Assembly (NCBI GenBank): GCA_009760885.1
Contig: CM019713.1
Location: forward strand, 24,684,427 to 24,748,426
Reading direction: 5' to 3'
From: Achatina immaculata
Lineage: Eukaryota; Mollusca; Gastropoda; Stylommatophora; Achatinidae
DNA: 64,000 nucleotides
Made by a program: the position numbers and the translations under genes. Below, piece by piece: positions 12,280 through 24,704 of the stretch; the first letter of the stretch is position 1, and each line of letters opens with the position of its first letter. Below the pieces are notes generated by a model that searched no databases, was not told where the DNA came from, and saw only the letters and a program-made list of their open reading frames with translations.

Positions 12280-13290
12280 TTTTTTAGTTAGTAATGTAAG
12301 TGTAGAACTAGTGACTGTCAGCGTCGGGTAGAATGATTGTGATCAAGAGATTTTCTTGTATTAGGAAGTGTGTGATATTTCATTTAGTATCCTGTGGCAG
12401 CTATCTTATGTTGAGAATCAAGCCGTCTGAACTTTCTTGTTCTTGTTTGCTGATCAGTTTGAGGTACGGCATGACATATTGTCACTAACATGAACTGGTC
12501 GGCCAACACCACCGTCATGTGTCATTAAATAAATATTTTGTGATGGGCACTGGATGTACTTAGTCGACTGATTTAGCGCTATTGTTGAAAGAATCATGGG
12601 TTGAAAGTTGAGAATCAGTTAAAGGAGTTATGTACGAAGTCTGAAGTACCATGGAGTAGTGAAGACTGAATGCCTATAAATATATACACCACCTTCTACC
12701 GAAGTACAGCAGTACAACTGAGGTAGAGAGGAACGAAAATGACATTCAAGTCCATTCATAACTAAATCAGTCATCTTAAGTTTCAAATGAATAACATCCA
12801 AATCGAACACAGAAACACGAATATAAGATAAAATATGGATACGGAAAATATTCTCCGTTTATTATTTCTTTCGTTAGATCTTAAGTTACAATTTTATTTT
12901 CCAGTAATGGAGAAAACTGATTATTATTTTCAAGAAAAATAAAATTTACGGAGATACAGATCAACCAGTTTGGCTTCTTAGTACCCTTTTGTAAGTTTTC
13001 TAAACAGACATTTTATACAAAACACCCTGGTAGCCTCCATAATAAGCAGTACATAAAATAATAAGCAGTCGGTGATAGGAGAAAGTAACTAATCTGTATT
13101 CGCTGAAAAGTGCTAAAGTTCTGTTGTTCATAATGACACAGTATCAAAGACATGACATGAGTGGGGCATTGCCTAATCATGCTAAGTCTAAAGTGTACTG
13201 TAGAAGAAGCAAAACTAGAAAAGTTCTAGAAAAAAAGAAGATCCAGGGACAAACGATGACTGAGATATCAAAATATCGAATATATGTAAG
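12280..13290. other. Intron 1 spacer
   Basis: This is AT-rich sequence with no gene, repeat or transposon motif recognised. Confidence 0.5.
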
Positions 13291-13295
13291 ACGTG

Positions 13296-13545
13296 AGAAA
13301 GAGAGAGAGAGAGGGAGAGGGGAGAGAGTGGGGAAGAGAGATGAAGAAGGAAAGAGGGGAAGAGAGGGGGAGGGAGATGGAGAGAGGGGAGGAGAGAGAG
13401 AAGGAGAGAGAGGGAATGATTGATTGATCTTTATTTCAAAAGGGTTAAGAATTGGGCACGCAGGCCCGTCTGACATTCTCCCTCTGGGAGAGTGAGAGAG
13501 AGGAGAGAAAGAGAGGGAGAGAAAGAGACTGAGATAGAGGGTAAA
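13296..13545. repeat. GA-rich tract enclosing a 60-bp group A LINE 3' end
   Basis: Purine-rich GA sequence runs from about 13296 to 13545. Inside it, at about 13416-13478, sits only the last ~60 bp of a group A LINE (minus strand): an ATTG tail, tttatttcaaaagggttaag and gaattgggcacgcaggccc. The fragment is flanked by GA repeats on both sides. Confidence 0.8.
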
Positions 13546-13662
13546 ATGGATTCAACTGCGCCATGGTGTAAAGTCACATACCAAGGTTGTTGAGTCATCG
13601 AAGAAGAAGAGGTTAAGGAAAGATACTGGAAGAAAAGAGAAAAGCACACACAATCGGAGAAC

Positions 13663-13742
13663 AAAAAACACAAAATTGGAGAAGAAAAACCACAAAATTG
13701 GAGAAGAAAAACCACAAAATTGGAGAAGAAAAACCACAAGTA
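13663..13742. repeat. 21-bp tandem repeat, about 4 copies
   Basis: The unit is close to aaaaccacaaaattggagaag. The first copy is divergent. Confidence 0.85.
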
Positions 13743-14004
13743 TTGGGGACTGGATGATTAAAATCACAGGGCAAACAAACACTGGAAGATAATATACAGG
13801 ACGCTGAAAGATGAGAAGCGCTGGAAAAAGAGATTTAAAGAAAAGAGATGTAGACAAAAGGGTTAAAGATAAGAGATAAGAGATGCAGGCAAAAGAAATT
13901 AGAAGACAAGCATAAGATCTTGGAAACAAAATTTCTGCTTTCTAATTTTGTCGTCGATTTTGCCGATGAGATACTGATGAATCAGTCAAGAAACAACTTT
14001 TCTG

Positions 14005-14455
14005 ATAGTCATCAATGACACATATAGACATGCTTCATATACTCTCCAATGACACATCATATAGACATGCTTCATATACTCTACAAGGACACATCATATA
14101 GACATGCTTCATATACTCTACAATGACACATCATATAGACATGGCTCATATACCCTCCAATGATACATCATATAGACGTGCTTCATATACTCTCCAGTGA
14201 CACATCATATAGACATGCTTCATATACTCTCAAATGACACATCATATAGACATGCTTCATATACTCTCAAATGACATATCATATAGACATGCTTCATATG
14301 CCCTCCAATGACACATCATATAGACATGCTTCATATAATCTCCAATGACACATCATACAGACATGCTTCATATACTCTACAATGACACATCATATAGACA
14401 TGCTTCATATACTCTCCAATGACACATCACATAGACATGCTTCATATACTCTCCT
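14005..14455. repeat. 37-bp minisatellite, about 12 copies
   Basis: The unit contains caatgacacatcatataga and catgcttcatatactct. Copies differ by one to four bases. Confidence 0.95.
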
Positions 14456-15150
14456 CACAGAAGCGAAAAACCCACACATCTGAATCTATCTCCAGTAATC
14501 CAGTTTGTTTCTCTTAAAATCCCTCATTTTCCCCCGGTAATTCATCCAGTCTGTATGCTTTTCATTTGTCCTACACTACGTTCACCCCCTAGCCACGTGA
14601 CGATGTTTGATGTTGGGAGCCAGGATGTCCTGATACTGGCTAAAGGCACTATTTAATATTGACATAATTAAGATCTAGTAAGGCTGCATGTCTCTCTGAT
14701 GGTCGACTAGTGGGATTAGTGTCCGGATCTCTAGCGCACTGAGCTTTGCTTACTCGAAGCGACATATATTGACTACAAATCCGGTCAACTGATTCTTTTT
14801 AATCTTCGCCATGGCACCAAAAGACAGCGGCTTATTTTCAAGCGGGAGATCGGAGGAAGACCTGGTTTACATGGAGATCTTATAACAATGCAGAGAGAGT
14901 GAGAGGGAGGTTAGAATTATTTACTGAAGCCAAGAGAAAAGTGAAATTCATTCTGCGTGAAAAGAAGAGGTTAAAGCCAATGTATACCATTATAGTGGGT
15001 TGTGATATCGCTGAAGAGAATTTTGTAAGAGTAGATTTTTGGCAGGATATAAAGCATAAACGTAGTTTGTACAAAGGACGAACAGATGGAATGAGACAAG
15101 GAAATCAGACTTGTAAACTGAAAGCAAGACAGCTGGTGATTCTGAGAAAG
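14455..15150. other. Intron 1 spacer
   Basis: An open frame at 14899-15165 on the plus strand has no recognised domain. No transposon signature or tandem repeat was seen. Confidence 0.4.
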
Positions 15151-15152
15151 AT

Positions 15153-15227
15153 GATACATATATAGACAGACAGATATACATAGATAGATAGATATATAGA
15201 CAGACAGATATAGATAGATAGATAGAC

Positions 15228-15291
<64 letters not shown>

Positions 15292-15333
15292 GGCAGGCAT
15301 ATATATACATATATATTTTATATATATTAGATG

Positions 15334-15388
<55 letters not shown>

Positions 15389-15430
15389 GGCAGGCATATA
15401 TATACATATATATTTTATATATATTAGATG

Positions 15431-15485
<55 letters not shown>

Positions 15486-15540
15486 GGCAGGCATATATAT
15501 ACATATATATTTTATATATATTAGATGGATAGATAAACAG
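15153..15540. repeat. GATA microsatellite with a 97-bp higher-order repeat
   Basis: A GATA/GACA tract is punctuated three times by the same tggcaggcatatatatac plus AT-rich block, at about 15291, 15388 and 15485. The spacing is a constant 97 bp, so whole GATA-plus-AT modules were duplicated. Confidence 0.9.
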
Positions 15541-16460
15541 ACACATCACAAAATAATGAACGTAAGTTCACAAATTCGTGTTCAGTGTCTCCATCCGTGG
15601 ACTTTCAGTAATTCTAAAAACTGCAAAGTTCCAACTTATCCGCACAATATGCCAGTAACCTAACGTGTGTTGTAAAGTATACAAGAAAGGGAAAAAAAAT
15701 TGACAATAATGAAAGAAAGAACTTTTACAGCAGGCACAGAATAACACAAACAACTAGCTCTTTTCTTCGACATGTCATTTCTGTTTCTCCCTGTGTTTGT
15801 TCTTGTGATCATCGTGGTCGCATCTTTATATTCCCACCGCTGTTATTCTTTTGCAAACACTCGCTGATCATATTACACCATAAAATCCGCCTTTCTTCAT
15901 GCTGTCGATCTGGCTGCTGCTTGCCTTAATACTGAAACATGTTGCTATAATCTTGTTTGGCCGAGAGCTAACTTTTACTGATATTAATGATAGGCGTACA
16001 TTTAGGCCTACATTTACGGTTATTAAATGTCAGTTAATGCAGCGATACCGAAAGATCAGATACATACACGCCTCTGGGGTCTCCTTGATAGCTGTATCAG
16101 CCGCCATGTTTTCTCAGTGGCATTATGGGTACTGCATCTAGCAGTGATTTTGTCATATATTTTAACACTGTCACAAAAACTATCAAATCACACCATGGCT
16201 ATATTTTAATATCGCTCCAGGAAATATTTACTGGAAGATTCAGAAGAGAAAAAAATACGTCATTTGTGAAATATATATATTAGTTGAAACTTGGACATAT
16301 GGGCTGTATCGATCTCGCGTGTGTAATATGAAGAAATAAACAGCTTTGAAAACTGTATCCGCCCAGGAAGAATTGAAAGATTCGGTGCCCTCGGGTGAAC
16401 ATTTGCAAAGTTCCTGACATCTTTGCCCCAGAAAGATAAAAGTTAAAATATGACGCGAAC
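15540..16460. other. Intron 1 spacer
   Basis: No gene or repeat family was recognised. Short open frames here lack domain signatures. Confidence 0.5.
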
Positions 16461-16635
16461 GACACGTGACGTGCACTGGCAGGGTCTGTGAGGAGTTAGG
16501 TCGGGCCGCGGGACCGAGTTACTGTTCCCCCCCCCCCCCCGACACGTGACGTGCACTGGCAGGGTCTGTGAAGAGTTAGGTCGGGGCGCGGGACCGAGTT
16601 ACTGTCCCGTTCTCCCCCCCCCCCCCCCCCAACCC
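16458..16635. repeat. 81-bp tandem duplication with poly-C ends
   Basis: A GC-rich unit starting cgacacgtgacgtgcactgg occurs twice, about 81 bp apart. Each copy ends in a long C run, the second 15 or more residues long. The C runs may form unusual DNA structure and are likely to be length-variable. Confidence 0.85.
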
Positions 16636-16639
16636 AAAA

Positions 16640-17190
16640 GCAGGAAAGTAACTCGTAGAATTTTATTTTGTCTCTAATAAGAAAAACATGGTTGTCGGCC
16701 TCCTTGACAGCCAAGGTCCTTGGACTACGGCCCTGGTCCCCCCAACCCTCGACCTAACTCATCCCTCGCGTCCAGCCTGCGCATGGGAAATACAAATCAG
16801 AACTGGTGTCATCCTCTGATAAACACTAAAGTATACGTTAAGGAAGACACCAAAAAAAAAAAAAAAAATACACGTCGACTTCAACAACGATCTCAGTTTA
16901 AAACTTCTTTACTTTATCCTAGTCAAACAAAATTTTTCTCAACATTCTTCCATCTTGCCGTGATGGTCTGTTTTACCACCATGCAGAATAAGTTCACAGT
17001 TCTGTTTATGCTGTTCGTATATGTTATCTCAGCCTAACAAGAAAACGAGATCCGGGACTTGGAGACGTAAGAGAAGAAAACTGAATTATTCCTTTCACGA
17101 AGAAAACTGCCAAGCTCTACCAAGAAGTTGATTTTCCCCATCAGCGCTGGAAGTTGTACGTGAAAGGAGACAAGTCAACGAAACACAAGA
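16640..17190. other. Intron 1 spacer
   Basis: It contains a poly-A run near 16850. No gene was recognised. Confidence 0.5.
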
Positions 17191-17194
17191 AAGT

Positions 17195-17345
17195 TATTCA
17201 TCATCATCATCATCATGTGCCGTGCCGACTGGCGTTGGCTATTATGCTTCTCCAGAGTACGCGATCCTTCATGCAGGCCATCAGCTCAGTTGGTGATCTC
17301 CTCTCACACCATCCCGTCAGACTGTCCAGTATCATTTCTCTTGGT
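17195..17345 (-). mobile_element. Group E LINE, extreme 3' end
   Basis: The minus strand reads ILDSLTGWCERRS, then TELMACMKDRVLWRSIIANA and SRHGT before a stop. It runs into a (TGA)n tail (catcat repeats at about 17202-17217 on the plus strand). This is the characteristic C-terminus of a widespread animal LINE family in which a DRxxWR motif precedes the final residues. Only about 150 bp remain. Confidence 0.65.
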
Positions 17346-17995
17346 TATTAATATACTCTAATTCTGTCGCCATTATATCTATAATAACACATCTATACAG
17401 TTCCACTTTATTCTGGTTGGAAAATCCAGTTCCGCTTCATTCTGACTATATTCAGGATGATTAGATCTTTTGTTCTTATTTTAAACTTAGAGTTTAAAGT
17501 CTGGAGCCATCCAAGAACAAATAGGAGATTTCTGAGTAAGGAAAGAAACGATCGGGCCGATAACGAAATGTTAATGTGTGTGATGTTTCGCACTGTGACA
17601 GAAGAAAACTCGCTCATCGTGACACGTGACAGAAAACAGAAAAATAAGCAGACAAAATAAGCAGAAACTGACAGCAGAAAGTGGCATGGAGTAGAGAAAA
17701 AGATATGAGATACACATCTAGCAGCAAGACGCAAACATGTAGTTCTCAGAGAAGGCGAAGAATATCCGAAACAAGTTACAGATGTAAGGAAAAAAACAAC
17801 CAACACTTGCAACGTTTTATGGACGGACGGACGGACGGACAGACAGAAGAGTAATACATCGTAGTAGGGGATATAATTTTAACATATGAGATATAATTTA
17901 TGGATTTAAAATATTCCCCTTCGTCTTAAGATTAAAAAAAAAGAACAATGTCTAGTCTGAAAATTAGTTAATTTGATAGGGATTTCTTGATTTTA
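17345..17995. other. Intron 1 spacer
   Basis: It contains a short (GGAC)n run at about 17821-17841. No gene was recognised. Confidence 0.5.
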
Positions 17996-18400
17996 ATTTA
18001 CTCCCTTCACACAGGGATTTTTACATTTTATTGGACTTTCTTCACCCAGGGATTTTTAGGTTTACTGTACTCTTTTCACAATGGGATTTTTAGATTTATT
18101 GTACTCCCTTCAAAATCAGATTTTTAGATTTATTGCACTCCCTTCATAATGGGATTTTTAGATTTACTGTACTCCCTTCACAATGGGATTTTTAGATTTA
18201 CTGTACTCCCTTCAAAATGGGATTTTTAGATTTTACTTTACTCTCTTTCAAACTAGGATTTCTAGATTTTATTGTAATACTTTCAAGATTTTTAGATTTC
18301 GTTGTACCTTCCGACAGGGATTTGTAGATTTCTGTGTAATACTTTCAGACTGGGATTTCTAGATTTAATGCACTGCCTTTAGACTACGATTTCTAAATTT
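17995..18400. repeat. 34-bp degenerate minisatellite, about 10 copies
   Basis: The unit contains gggatttttagatttactgt followed by actcccttcacaat. Outer copies are strongly diverged, so this array is older than most others here. Confidence 0.85.
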
Positions 18401-18945
18401 TAACGCAAGTTTTAGAAAGTATATATATGCCTCCAAACTGGAATTTAAAAACCTTTCTCATTTCTTGTAGTTCATAAGATCGCATAGATTGCTCCGTGTA
18501 TATCAAATTACTTTCAACATCATTTTAAACTGTAATTTTGATCGACAAATAGATTGTTTGTTTTTTTAAAAATGGAAAAAAATCATTATCCGGTTTCTCT
18601 TTCCATACATTTATTGCTTTCGCTGTTTAGGAAAAAAAATCACAGTCCAAATTTTATTTGTAGTCTAAATCTTCGTGTAATTCCACTAGTTAAAATTGTT
18701 TTTAAAATAGTTCTAGATGAAGCATCACCTATCACGCATCGTTTTTAGATTCTCTTGTAGTAAGACTTCCGTATTGTGTATTCACTTTTCTGATGAATTG
18801 TAGCAATTAACGTAACTTCGTTATGTTTTTTGTAAAATGTCAGGCTGTCTGTGCGTATCTAAATATTGAAACTAGAACACAACACGCATAAGAGACAAGC
18901 TAAAGCAAAACATTTTCTACAAAGCACGAAGAAAACGACATAGAA
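18400..18945. other. Intron 1 spacer
   Basis: No gene or repeat was recognised. The sequence is AT-rich. Confidence 0.5.
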
Positions 18946-19235
18946 AATAGCGATAGAAGTACAGAATATATGCCCTATACTTGTTATGAAGCGACAGAAG
19001 TACAGAATATATGTCCTATACTTGTTATGAAGCGATAAAAGTACAGAATATATGCCCTATACTTGTTATGAAGCGATAGAAGTACAGAATATATGCCCTA
19101 TACTTATTAAGCGATAGAAGTACAGAATATATGCCCTATACTTGTTATGAAGCGATAGAAGTACAGAATATATGCCCTATACTTGTTATGAAGCGATAGA
19201 AGTACAGAATATATGCCCTATACTTGTTATGAATT
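18945..19235. repeat. 41-bp minisatellite, about 7 copies
   Basis: The unit contains gcgatagaagtacagaatat and ccctatacttgttatgaa. One copy has a short deletion near 19105. Confidence 0.95.
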
Positions 19236-19346
19236 TCATGTAGTCTGGCTTTAAAAGGTAAGAAACGATGAGGCTTACTTGCATACTAGTGACACAGCAC
19301 AGTATAAGTGACCAGTCTTCTCTTTGTATTTTTCCAAGACTAATCA

Positions 19347-19350
<4 letters not shown>

Positions 19351-19397
<47 letters not shown>

Positions 19398-19735
19398 GCC
19401 AATCAAATGTTGGTTTGTCACTGATTTCCACAACCATCTCTATCCTTTGCTCTTTCTTCAAGATGTGTGTTGGACCGTACTCCATTCTACTCTTTTAGTC
19501 TGTCAAGCATCTTGTTTCTCTGCCCCTTCAGTTCTCCCGTTGTCACTAGGTGTTCCAGTCTGCCTCTTCTCCAAACTTCTACAAATCTGGACTGTCATGT
19601 TCTGAATTCTGCCATAATTTCTCTCTTCTGCCCAGCCTCACCTAGAAACTCTTTATTTATTTTCTTGGCTGTCCATGGTATTCTCATCAATCTTCTTTAG
19701 ATCCATATCTCCGCTGCTTCCAGTAGATTCTGAGC
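19351..19735 (-). pseudogene. Group E LINE fragment ending in a CT/GA tract
   Basis: On the minus strand, LEAAEIWI, RRLMRIPWTAKK, EVWRRGRLEHLVTTGELKG and MLDRLKE match the C-terminal part of the same LINE family as the 17195 fragment, broken by stops. The plus-strand (TC)n tract at about 19351-19395 lies at its 3' side. Confidence 0.65.
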
Positions 19736-20385
19736 AAAATCTAATCATACGTACAGGATGCGCTATAGTTTTGTAAGATCGCAACATACGCAAGTCCCGC
19801 AAGAATAAAATAAAATCCAGATATATTTCAGCAGTCCACAAAACCAGTCTCCACAGGCTCGTCTCTAACACTCCCAAGATGTTCAGAATTTAGACAAAAC
19901 ATCACAAGTTCAAGATTACAACAAACCGCAAAAGCAACACAGAATGTCTGTCCAGCTCGTCTATTCTGTCGCTGCTTACAGTAGGATTTCGAAGACGAAG
20001 AAGATGGGACCACAACAAATAACACGAACCTAAAGTAGGCGAGATACTTTGAACCAAAATGACAGGGTGTTTCACATGAATCTTTCGACCAGCATTTTCT
20101 ACGCTTACTAAACAGACAGCTTTCCGAAGACTCCTATGTAGATTCACTCAAGACATTCCGACGGTGTGTCCATGAAAGAAAACAAATATTTCCATGTCTC
20201 TCTAGCGTTCCGTTCTTATTTCCTTTCATTTTATTCATGAGAGAGAGAGAGAGAGAGAGAAAGAGAGATAGAATATAACTGTTCTTCAGACTGTGGTCAG
20301 GCACGTTTCTGAAACTGGACTACCTTCTTCTTCTTTTGTCTTCTTTCGCTTCTACCACCAAGATCGCCCGTGTTTCTTGCAGTGG
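19735..20385. other. Intron 1 spacer
   Basis: No gene was recognised. A (GA)n tract lies at about 20238-20265. The sequence could be the decayed upstream part of the group E LINE, but no reverse transcriptase motif could be read. Confidence 0.4.
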
Positions 20386-20389
20386 TCTC

Positions 20390-21440
20390 ATTTAGGATGG
20401 AGGCTCGGAGCATCGTGGGGGCTCGGACCTATATTCTTGGTGGGTGACACAAGCGGGATTGCGTGACACCGTGGTTTTCGTTGCGCCAATTTAGTCTAGA
20501 GTTGGACTTTCTCAGCGGATAACCTCGACGTGGTTTGGATATCAGTATATCCCCGCCAGGTGAGAGATGGTTGCCCATTCAGTCCAGCGCTGGACTTTCT
20601 CACCTTAAAACCTCAACCTGATTTGGATGTATAATATATCCCCGTCGGGTGAGAAGTGGTTGCCTATCTAGACTGCATTGGTCCAGTGTCTCCGACTTCA
20701 GCATTTTGTAGTCGTGGCCGCTACCCTTCCTGGTGGTGACCGTGGCGGAGCTTTTGTCCAGAAGGACGAATCCTCGCCACTAGTAAGTGTCACCCCTGGG
20801 TTATGTCAATTTAGGCGTATTATCCCAGTATGGGTGTATATAGGACGTGACCGGCCTCTAGAGCGGAGGCACCCTGATATGCGTATCTATCGATTTTCAC
20901 CCCTGGTGTAAGCCGGTTTAGGCATATTTCACCAGTATGGGTGTATATCGGACGTGGCCGGCCTCTAGAGCAGAGGTGCCGTGGTATTAGTAAATCTCGC
21001 CGTGAGACCACGGGACATACCGATTAAATTTCACTTTTCCTTCCTATCAACTTTTTCACAGCGACACCGCACGGCAACCCTAGTCGCATTTTCGAATTTT
21101 CTTCATTGGCCGGGAGGAGTTTCACCCCACGCAGGGAAACCGAAGAATCTCGCAAGTAGCGTCTTAGTTTAACCTCTTGGTTAAGTCGGATTAGGCAATC
21201 TGCCAAGGTATGAGTGTATATAGGACGTGACCAGCCTCTAAAGCAAAGGTGCCGTGATTTGAGTATCCCTGACCTCGAGACTACTGGTTACTTTACTTAA
21301 TCCTTTCCTTCACCTTTTTCCACGGTGGCGCCGCGCGGCAACCCTAATCACATTTTTCTTCACTGGCCGGGAGGAGTTTCACCCCATGCACGGCAGCTGG
21401 AGAATCTCGCCAGCAGAGCTATAGGGCTAAAATTTCTGAA
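20390..21440 (+). repeat. Modular GC-rich dispersed repeat, plus-strand arm of an inverted pair
   Basis: The segment is made of related modules. One carries gcgtgacaccgtggttttc and gttggactttctcagcgg; others carry taggacgtgaccagcctct and a 'gcctctagagc...aggtgcc' phrase, repeated at about 20850, 20960 and 21235. The whole block recurs in reverse orientation at about 29225-30475, on the other side of Wnt exon 2. No coding capacity was recognised. It could be a foldback or composite non-autonomous transposon. Confidence 0.8.
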
Positions 21441-21544
21441 AACCGGATAGGCTCCTCTAAAGAGACCAAACCAAATACTGACATGGGAATACAGAGTGTG
21501 ATCGGAACTTTTACGGTCTGTCCTTGGAGTGTCGCGATCATATC

Positions 21545-21885
21545 AGGTGGCAGTATACTATCTCATGGTAAGATAATCACATCAGGTGGTGGCAGTATAC
21601 TATCTCATGGTAAGACAATCACATCAGGTGGTGGCAGTATACTATCTCATGGTAAGACAATCACATCAGGTGGTGGCAGTATACTATAACATGATAAAAC
21701 AATCACATCAGGTGGCAGTATACTATCTCATGGTAAGACAATCACATCAGGTGGTGGCAGTATACTATAACATGATAAAACAATCACATCAGGTGGCAGT
21801 ATACTATCTCATGGTAAGACAGAGGTATTTATTCTATCTCATGGTAAGACAGAGGTATTTATACTATTTCATGGTAAGACAGAAG
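21545..21885. repeat. 42-bp minisatellite, about 7-8 copies
   Basis: The unit contains atcacatcaggtggtggcag and tatactatctcatggtaaga. Longer and shorter variants alternate (with and without the second ggt), as a two-unit higher-order pattern. Confidence 0.9.
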
Positions 21886-22204
21886 TATTTATGTGGCATG
21901 TGCAGTTCAAGGGCAGCTCCTAGCGTGATGTTCTGGGACGGCGGCGTGAAGATGTGAGGAGACGCCCCGGCCTGTGGCTGTCTCACCATGACAACTTCCA
22001 CACTAATAGTGTGCTCCCTTCCCCCCCCCCCCCCCAGTAGTTTTTTGGTCAAGATGGACATGGCTGTTGTCCCCCACTCTTCCTATTGTCCTGACACCCC
22101 CCCCCCCCGCGGCCTTCTTTCTGTTCCAAAAAATTGCAGATGAAGTTGAAAGAGTGTCATTTTGACAACACTGAGGTCATCCAGACGGAATCGCAGGTAG
22201 TGCC

Positions 22205-22435
22205 CACAACCTGGTCGAAACGCTTCCAGGGAGTGTTCTAGCAAAGAAAGGAGCACTGGGGCCGGTGTATCCTTGCCCCAGGGCACTACTTCCAGGGAAT
22301 GTTCTAGCAAAGAAAGGAGCACTGGGGCCGGTGTATCCTTCCCCCAGGGCACTACTTCCAGGGGGTGTTCTAGCAAAGAAAGGAGCATTGGGGCCGGTGT
22401 ATCCTTGCCCCAGGGCACTACTTCCAGGGTGGTGG
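22205..22435. repeat. 66-bp GC-rich tandem repeat, about 3.5 copies
   Basis: The unit contains gttctagcaaagaaaggagc, actggggccggtgtatcctt and ccccagggcactacttcc. Confidence 0.9.
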
Positions 22436-23338
22436 TCACAACAGGAGCTATGATGAGTTTTCGTTTATTTATAGGACCAGTCGGGAAAAGTGTAAATCAC
22501 ACCTCGCAATCTCTGGCAGAAATAGCACAACAAGGATGAGAAGGAACAAGTTGTCAACATCATCATGTGACGTGCGGACAGACGTGGAAATCACTTCTCC
22601 CATCTGTGCAGTCTGTGGGTTTATATTTAGATCCGCTAACTTTACTCTTCTCCCCTTGATACCTTAATTTATAATTTTTGTTTCACAGTTGACTAGCTGT
22701 ACACACTGACGTGGTTCCGTTTTCACGGGACGGATTATTACACGATATTCTGTTCTCATCCTGTGTGTCAACATCTATATGTGTAATGTGGTCAATTGTG
22801 TGCCTTAGGCATGGCCGACTAATCCACGTAAAACTGAGCGCTTCAAAGGTCTGCAATGTGCCACTCTGAGGTCTGCAGTGAATGCTGCTGTCTTAGCTGG
22901 CCCACAAGCTAGTACGGCCCTGCTTGCTGGCCGTCTCCCCCGCCCCCGCCCCGCCCCCCCCCCCACCCCCCAGGGGCGGCTATCTGACATTGTATCAGGT
23001 TTGTTTAACCTGGAACCACTTGACAGTATCTCTAGCGGGAGTTACAACTTTCTCACGAAAAGATATTTCACTTTCCACTGTACTACTCTCAGATGAAAGA
23101 TCTAGTAAAATGAATACATTTATCATTATTTAATATGGTTTCCTTCCATAGCTGGGAAGTTCATTTTTAATTTTTAACTACCGTACTTTTCTTAAATAGG
23201 CACTGGATCATGTCCCAGTTTTAAAAAAATGGGCTCTAAGATGAATGATAACAAAGTGTTTGTATGTCTTTGCTGTTATTCGATAGCGTAAGAGGACATA
23301 TGGAAAGATTTTGTATATATTTGATAATCTTTTCACAG
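22435..23338. other. End of intron 1 before Wnt exon 2
   Basis: Apart from a C-rich tract at about 22937-22975, no repeat or gene was recognised. The intron ends in ttttcacag (acceptor AG at 23337-23338). Confidence 0.6.
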
Positions 23339-23559
23339 GGCCATCGGCAGTCCTCTTGTCATGGACTCTAACAGTATATGCAAGAACAGCAAACGTCTTG
23401 CCGGGATGCAGAGGACTATCTGTAAACACGAGCCACAAGTTGTTTCCGAGGTCGCAGCAGGGGCCAACATGGCTCTCTTAGAGTGCCAATATCAGTTCAG
23501 GAACAGGCGCTGGAACTGTAGCACAATGAAAGGATATTTTTCCAGGATATTAAAGACAA
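23339..23559 (+). CDS. Wnt6: Wnt6-type gene, coding exon 2
   Basis: This exon encodes residues 25 (shared) to 98 plus one base of codon 99. It starts after the AG at 23338 and ends at a GTGAGT donor (23560-23565). The protein begins AIGSPLVMDSNSICKNSKRL and includes ICKHEPQVVSEV, ALLECQYQFRNRRWNCST and SRILKT. The MDxxSICRKxRRLAG-type start and the QFRxRRWNCS motif are Wnt family hallmarks, and the first is closest to Wnt6 as remembered. Four of the conserved cysteines lie here (39, 53, 74, 85). N84-C-S is a potential N-glycosylation site in the usual Wnt position. The exon is 221 bp, phase 2 in and phase 1 out, so skipping it would shift the frame. It stands in single-copy sequence between the two arms of a 1 kb inverted repeat. 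Confidence 0.97.
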
Positions 23560-23689
23560 GTGAGTATCATACATGTTTTGTAGCAGTACCATGTGATATA
23601 AAAGGAAATATCACAAGAACTGGACAGGCGTCTCGGCCTTTAACAAATTAGTAAACATACGGAAATCTCCCATACGAGCCCCAATCTCA

Positions 23690-24125
23690 GAATCTATAAA
23701 TAAAATGTACGTTCCATTCAATTATATGCAGGCAAAACACGAAGAACCAACTGTAGAATCGAAAGCAGACTGAAAAAACGTGAAGGAAAATTCTAAGAAT
23801 ACACTGGGAAGAAAATGTGACAAACGAGGAAATGAATAGGCATAGACAACATTTCTAAAGAGATCAAAAGACGAAGCTGGAAAAGGCTGGGCCACACACT
23901 ACGAATAAAAAAAAAGACCTCACTACACCACCTCGACTTGGACACTTCAAGGGAAAAGAAAGAGGCAGGCCATTGGAACATGGAGACACACAATACAGGA
24001 AGAACTAAAGGAAACGGGAAAGACATTGTTTGAGGTATTCCAACTTGCTCAAGACAGGACTGGCTGGGGAACCTTTGCTGATGCCCTATGCTTCATTGGG
24101 AGAACCGAGGACTTATGATATTGAT
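23690..24125 (+). pseudogene. Decayed LINE reverse transcriptase C-terminus
   Basis: Plus-strand frames read EIKRRSWKRLGHTLR, GTWRHTIQEELKETGK and FQLAQDRTGWGTFADAL. These match the zone of R-W-x-x-L-G-H, T-W-R-R and L-A-Q-D-R-x-x-W in animal LINE C-termini. Several stops and shifts are present. It begins about 130 bp after Wnt exon 2. Its group is unclear; it is nearest in pattern to groups B and C. Confidence 0.65.
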
Positions 24126-24700
24126 GGTGTGAATAAAGGAAATAAATATACGAGAAGAATAATAACGAAGGGGGGGGGGGGTGGGGGTACAGAGGGAGGG
24201 AGAGAGAGAGAGCAGCCACATACACAAAAATGGCCTTGAAAATACACCACATTTGACTCTGGACACTGAGGACTACATTTAAGATCACGCTCACCTGTAG
24301 AGCAACCTGAAAAATGATAGAAATTTTTATGAATACCGCCCTTTCCATACACCTGTCGCACAACTAAACAAGTTTTAAAAAAAGACATATTTAAAACCCT
24401 TCAACCAATAACAGAGAGGGGAGTGAGAAAATCAAGAAGATGATAAGCAACAATGGGACATACTGACATGGTAAGTCTTGTGAAAGTCTGCATGTTTCTA
24501 CCGGGCACGCCTTGGTAAATTTAGAGGTGAGATCTTTGTGTTAGAGTGGTGGACCGTTCTAACAAGCTTGTTGATGCAGCTTGATACAGTAGTATGGTTT
24601 CATTAAGACTCCTCTCTCCCTTCCTTCCATGGCAAAAAGGATGAAGAAAGTTGCAGAATGCGCTTATCATTATGGTTAATCATCAGACATAGTATCACCA
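24125..24700. other. Intron 2 spacer
   Basis: It contains a G-rich tract at about 24170-24215. No gene was recognised. Confidence 0.5.
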
Positions 24701-24704
24701 TTAT

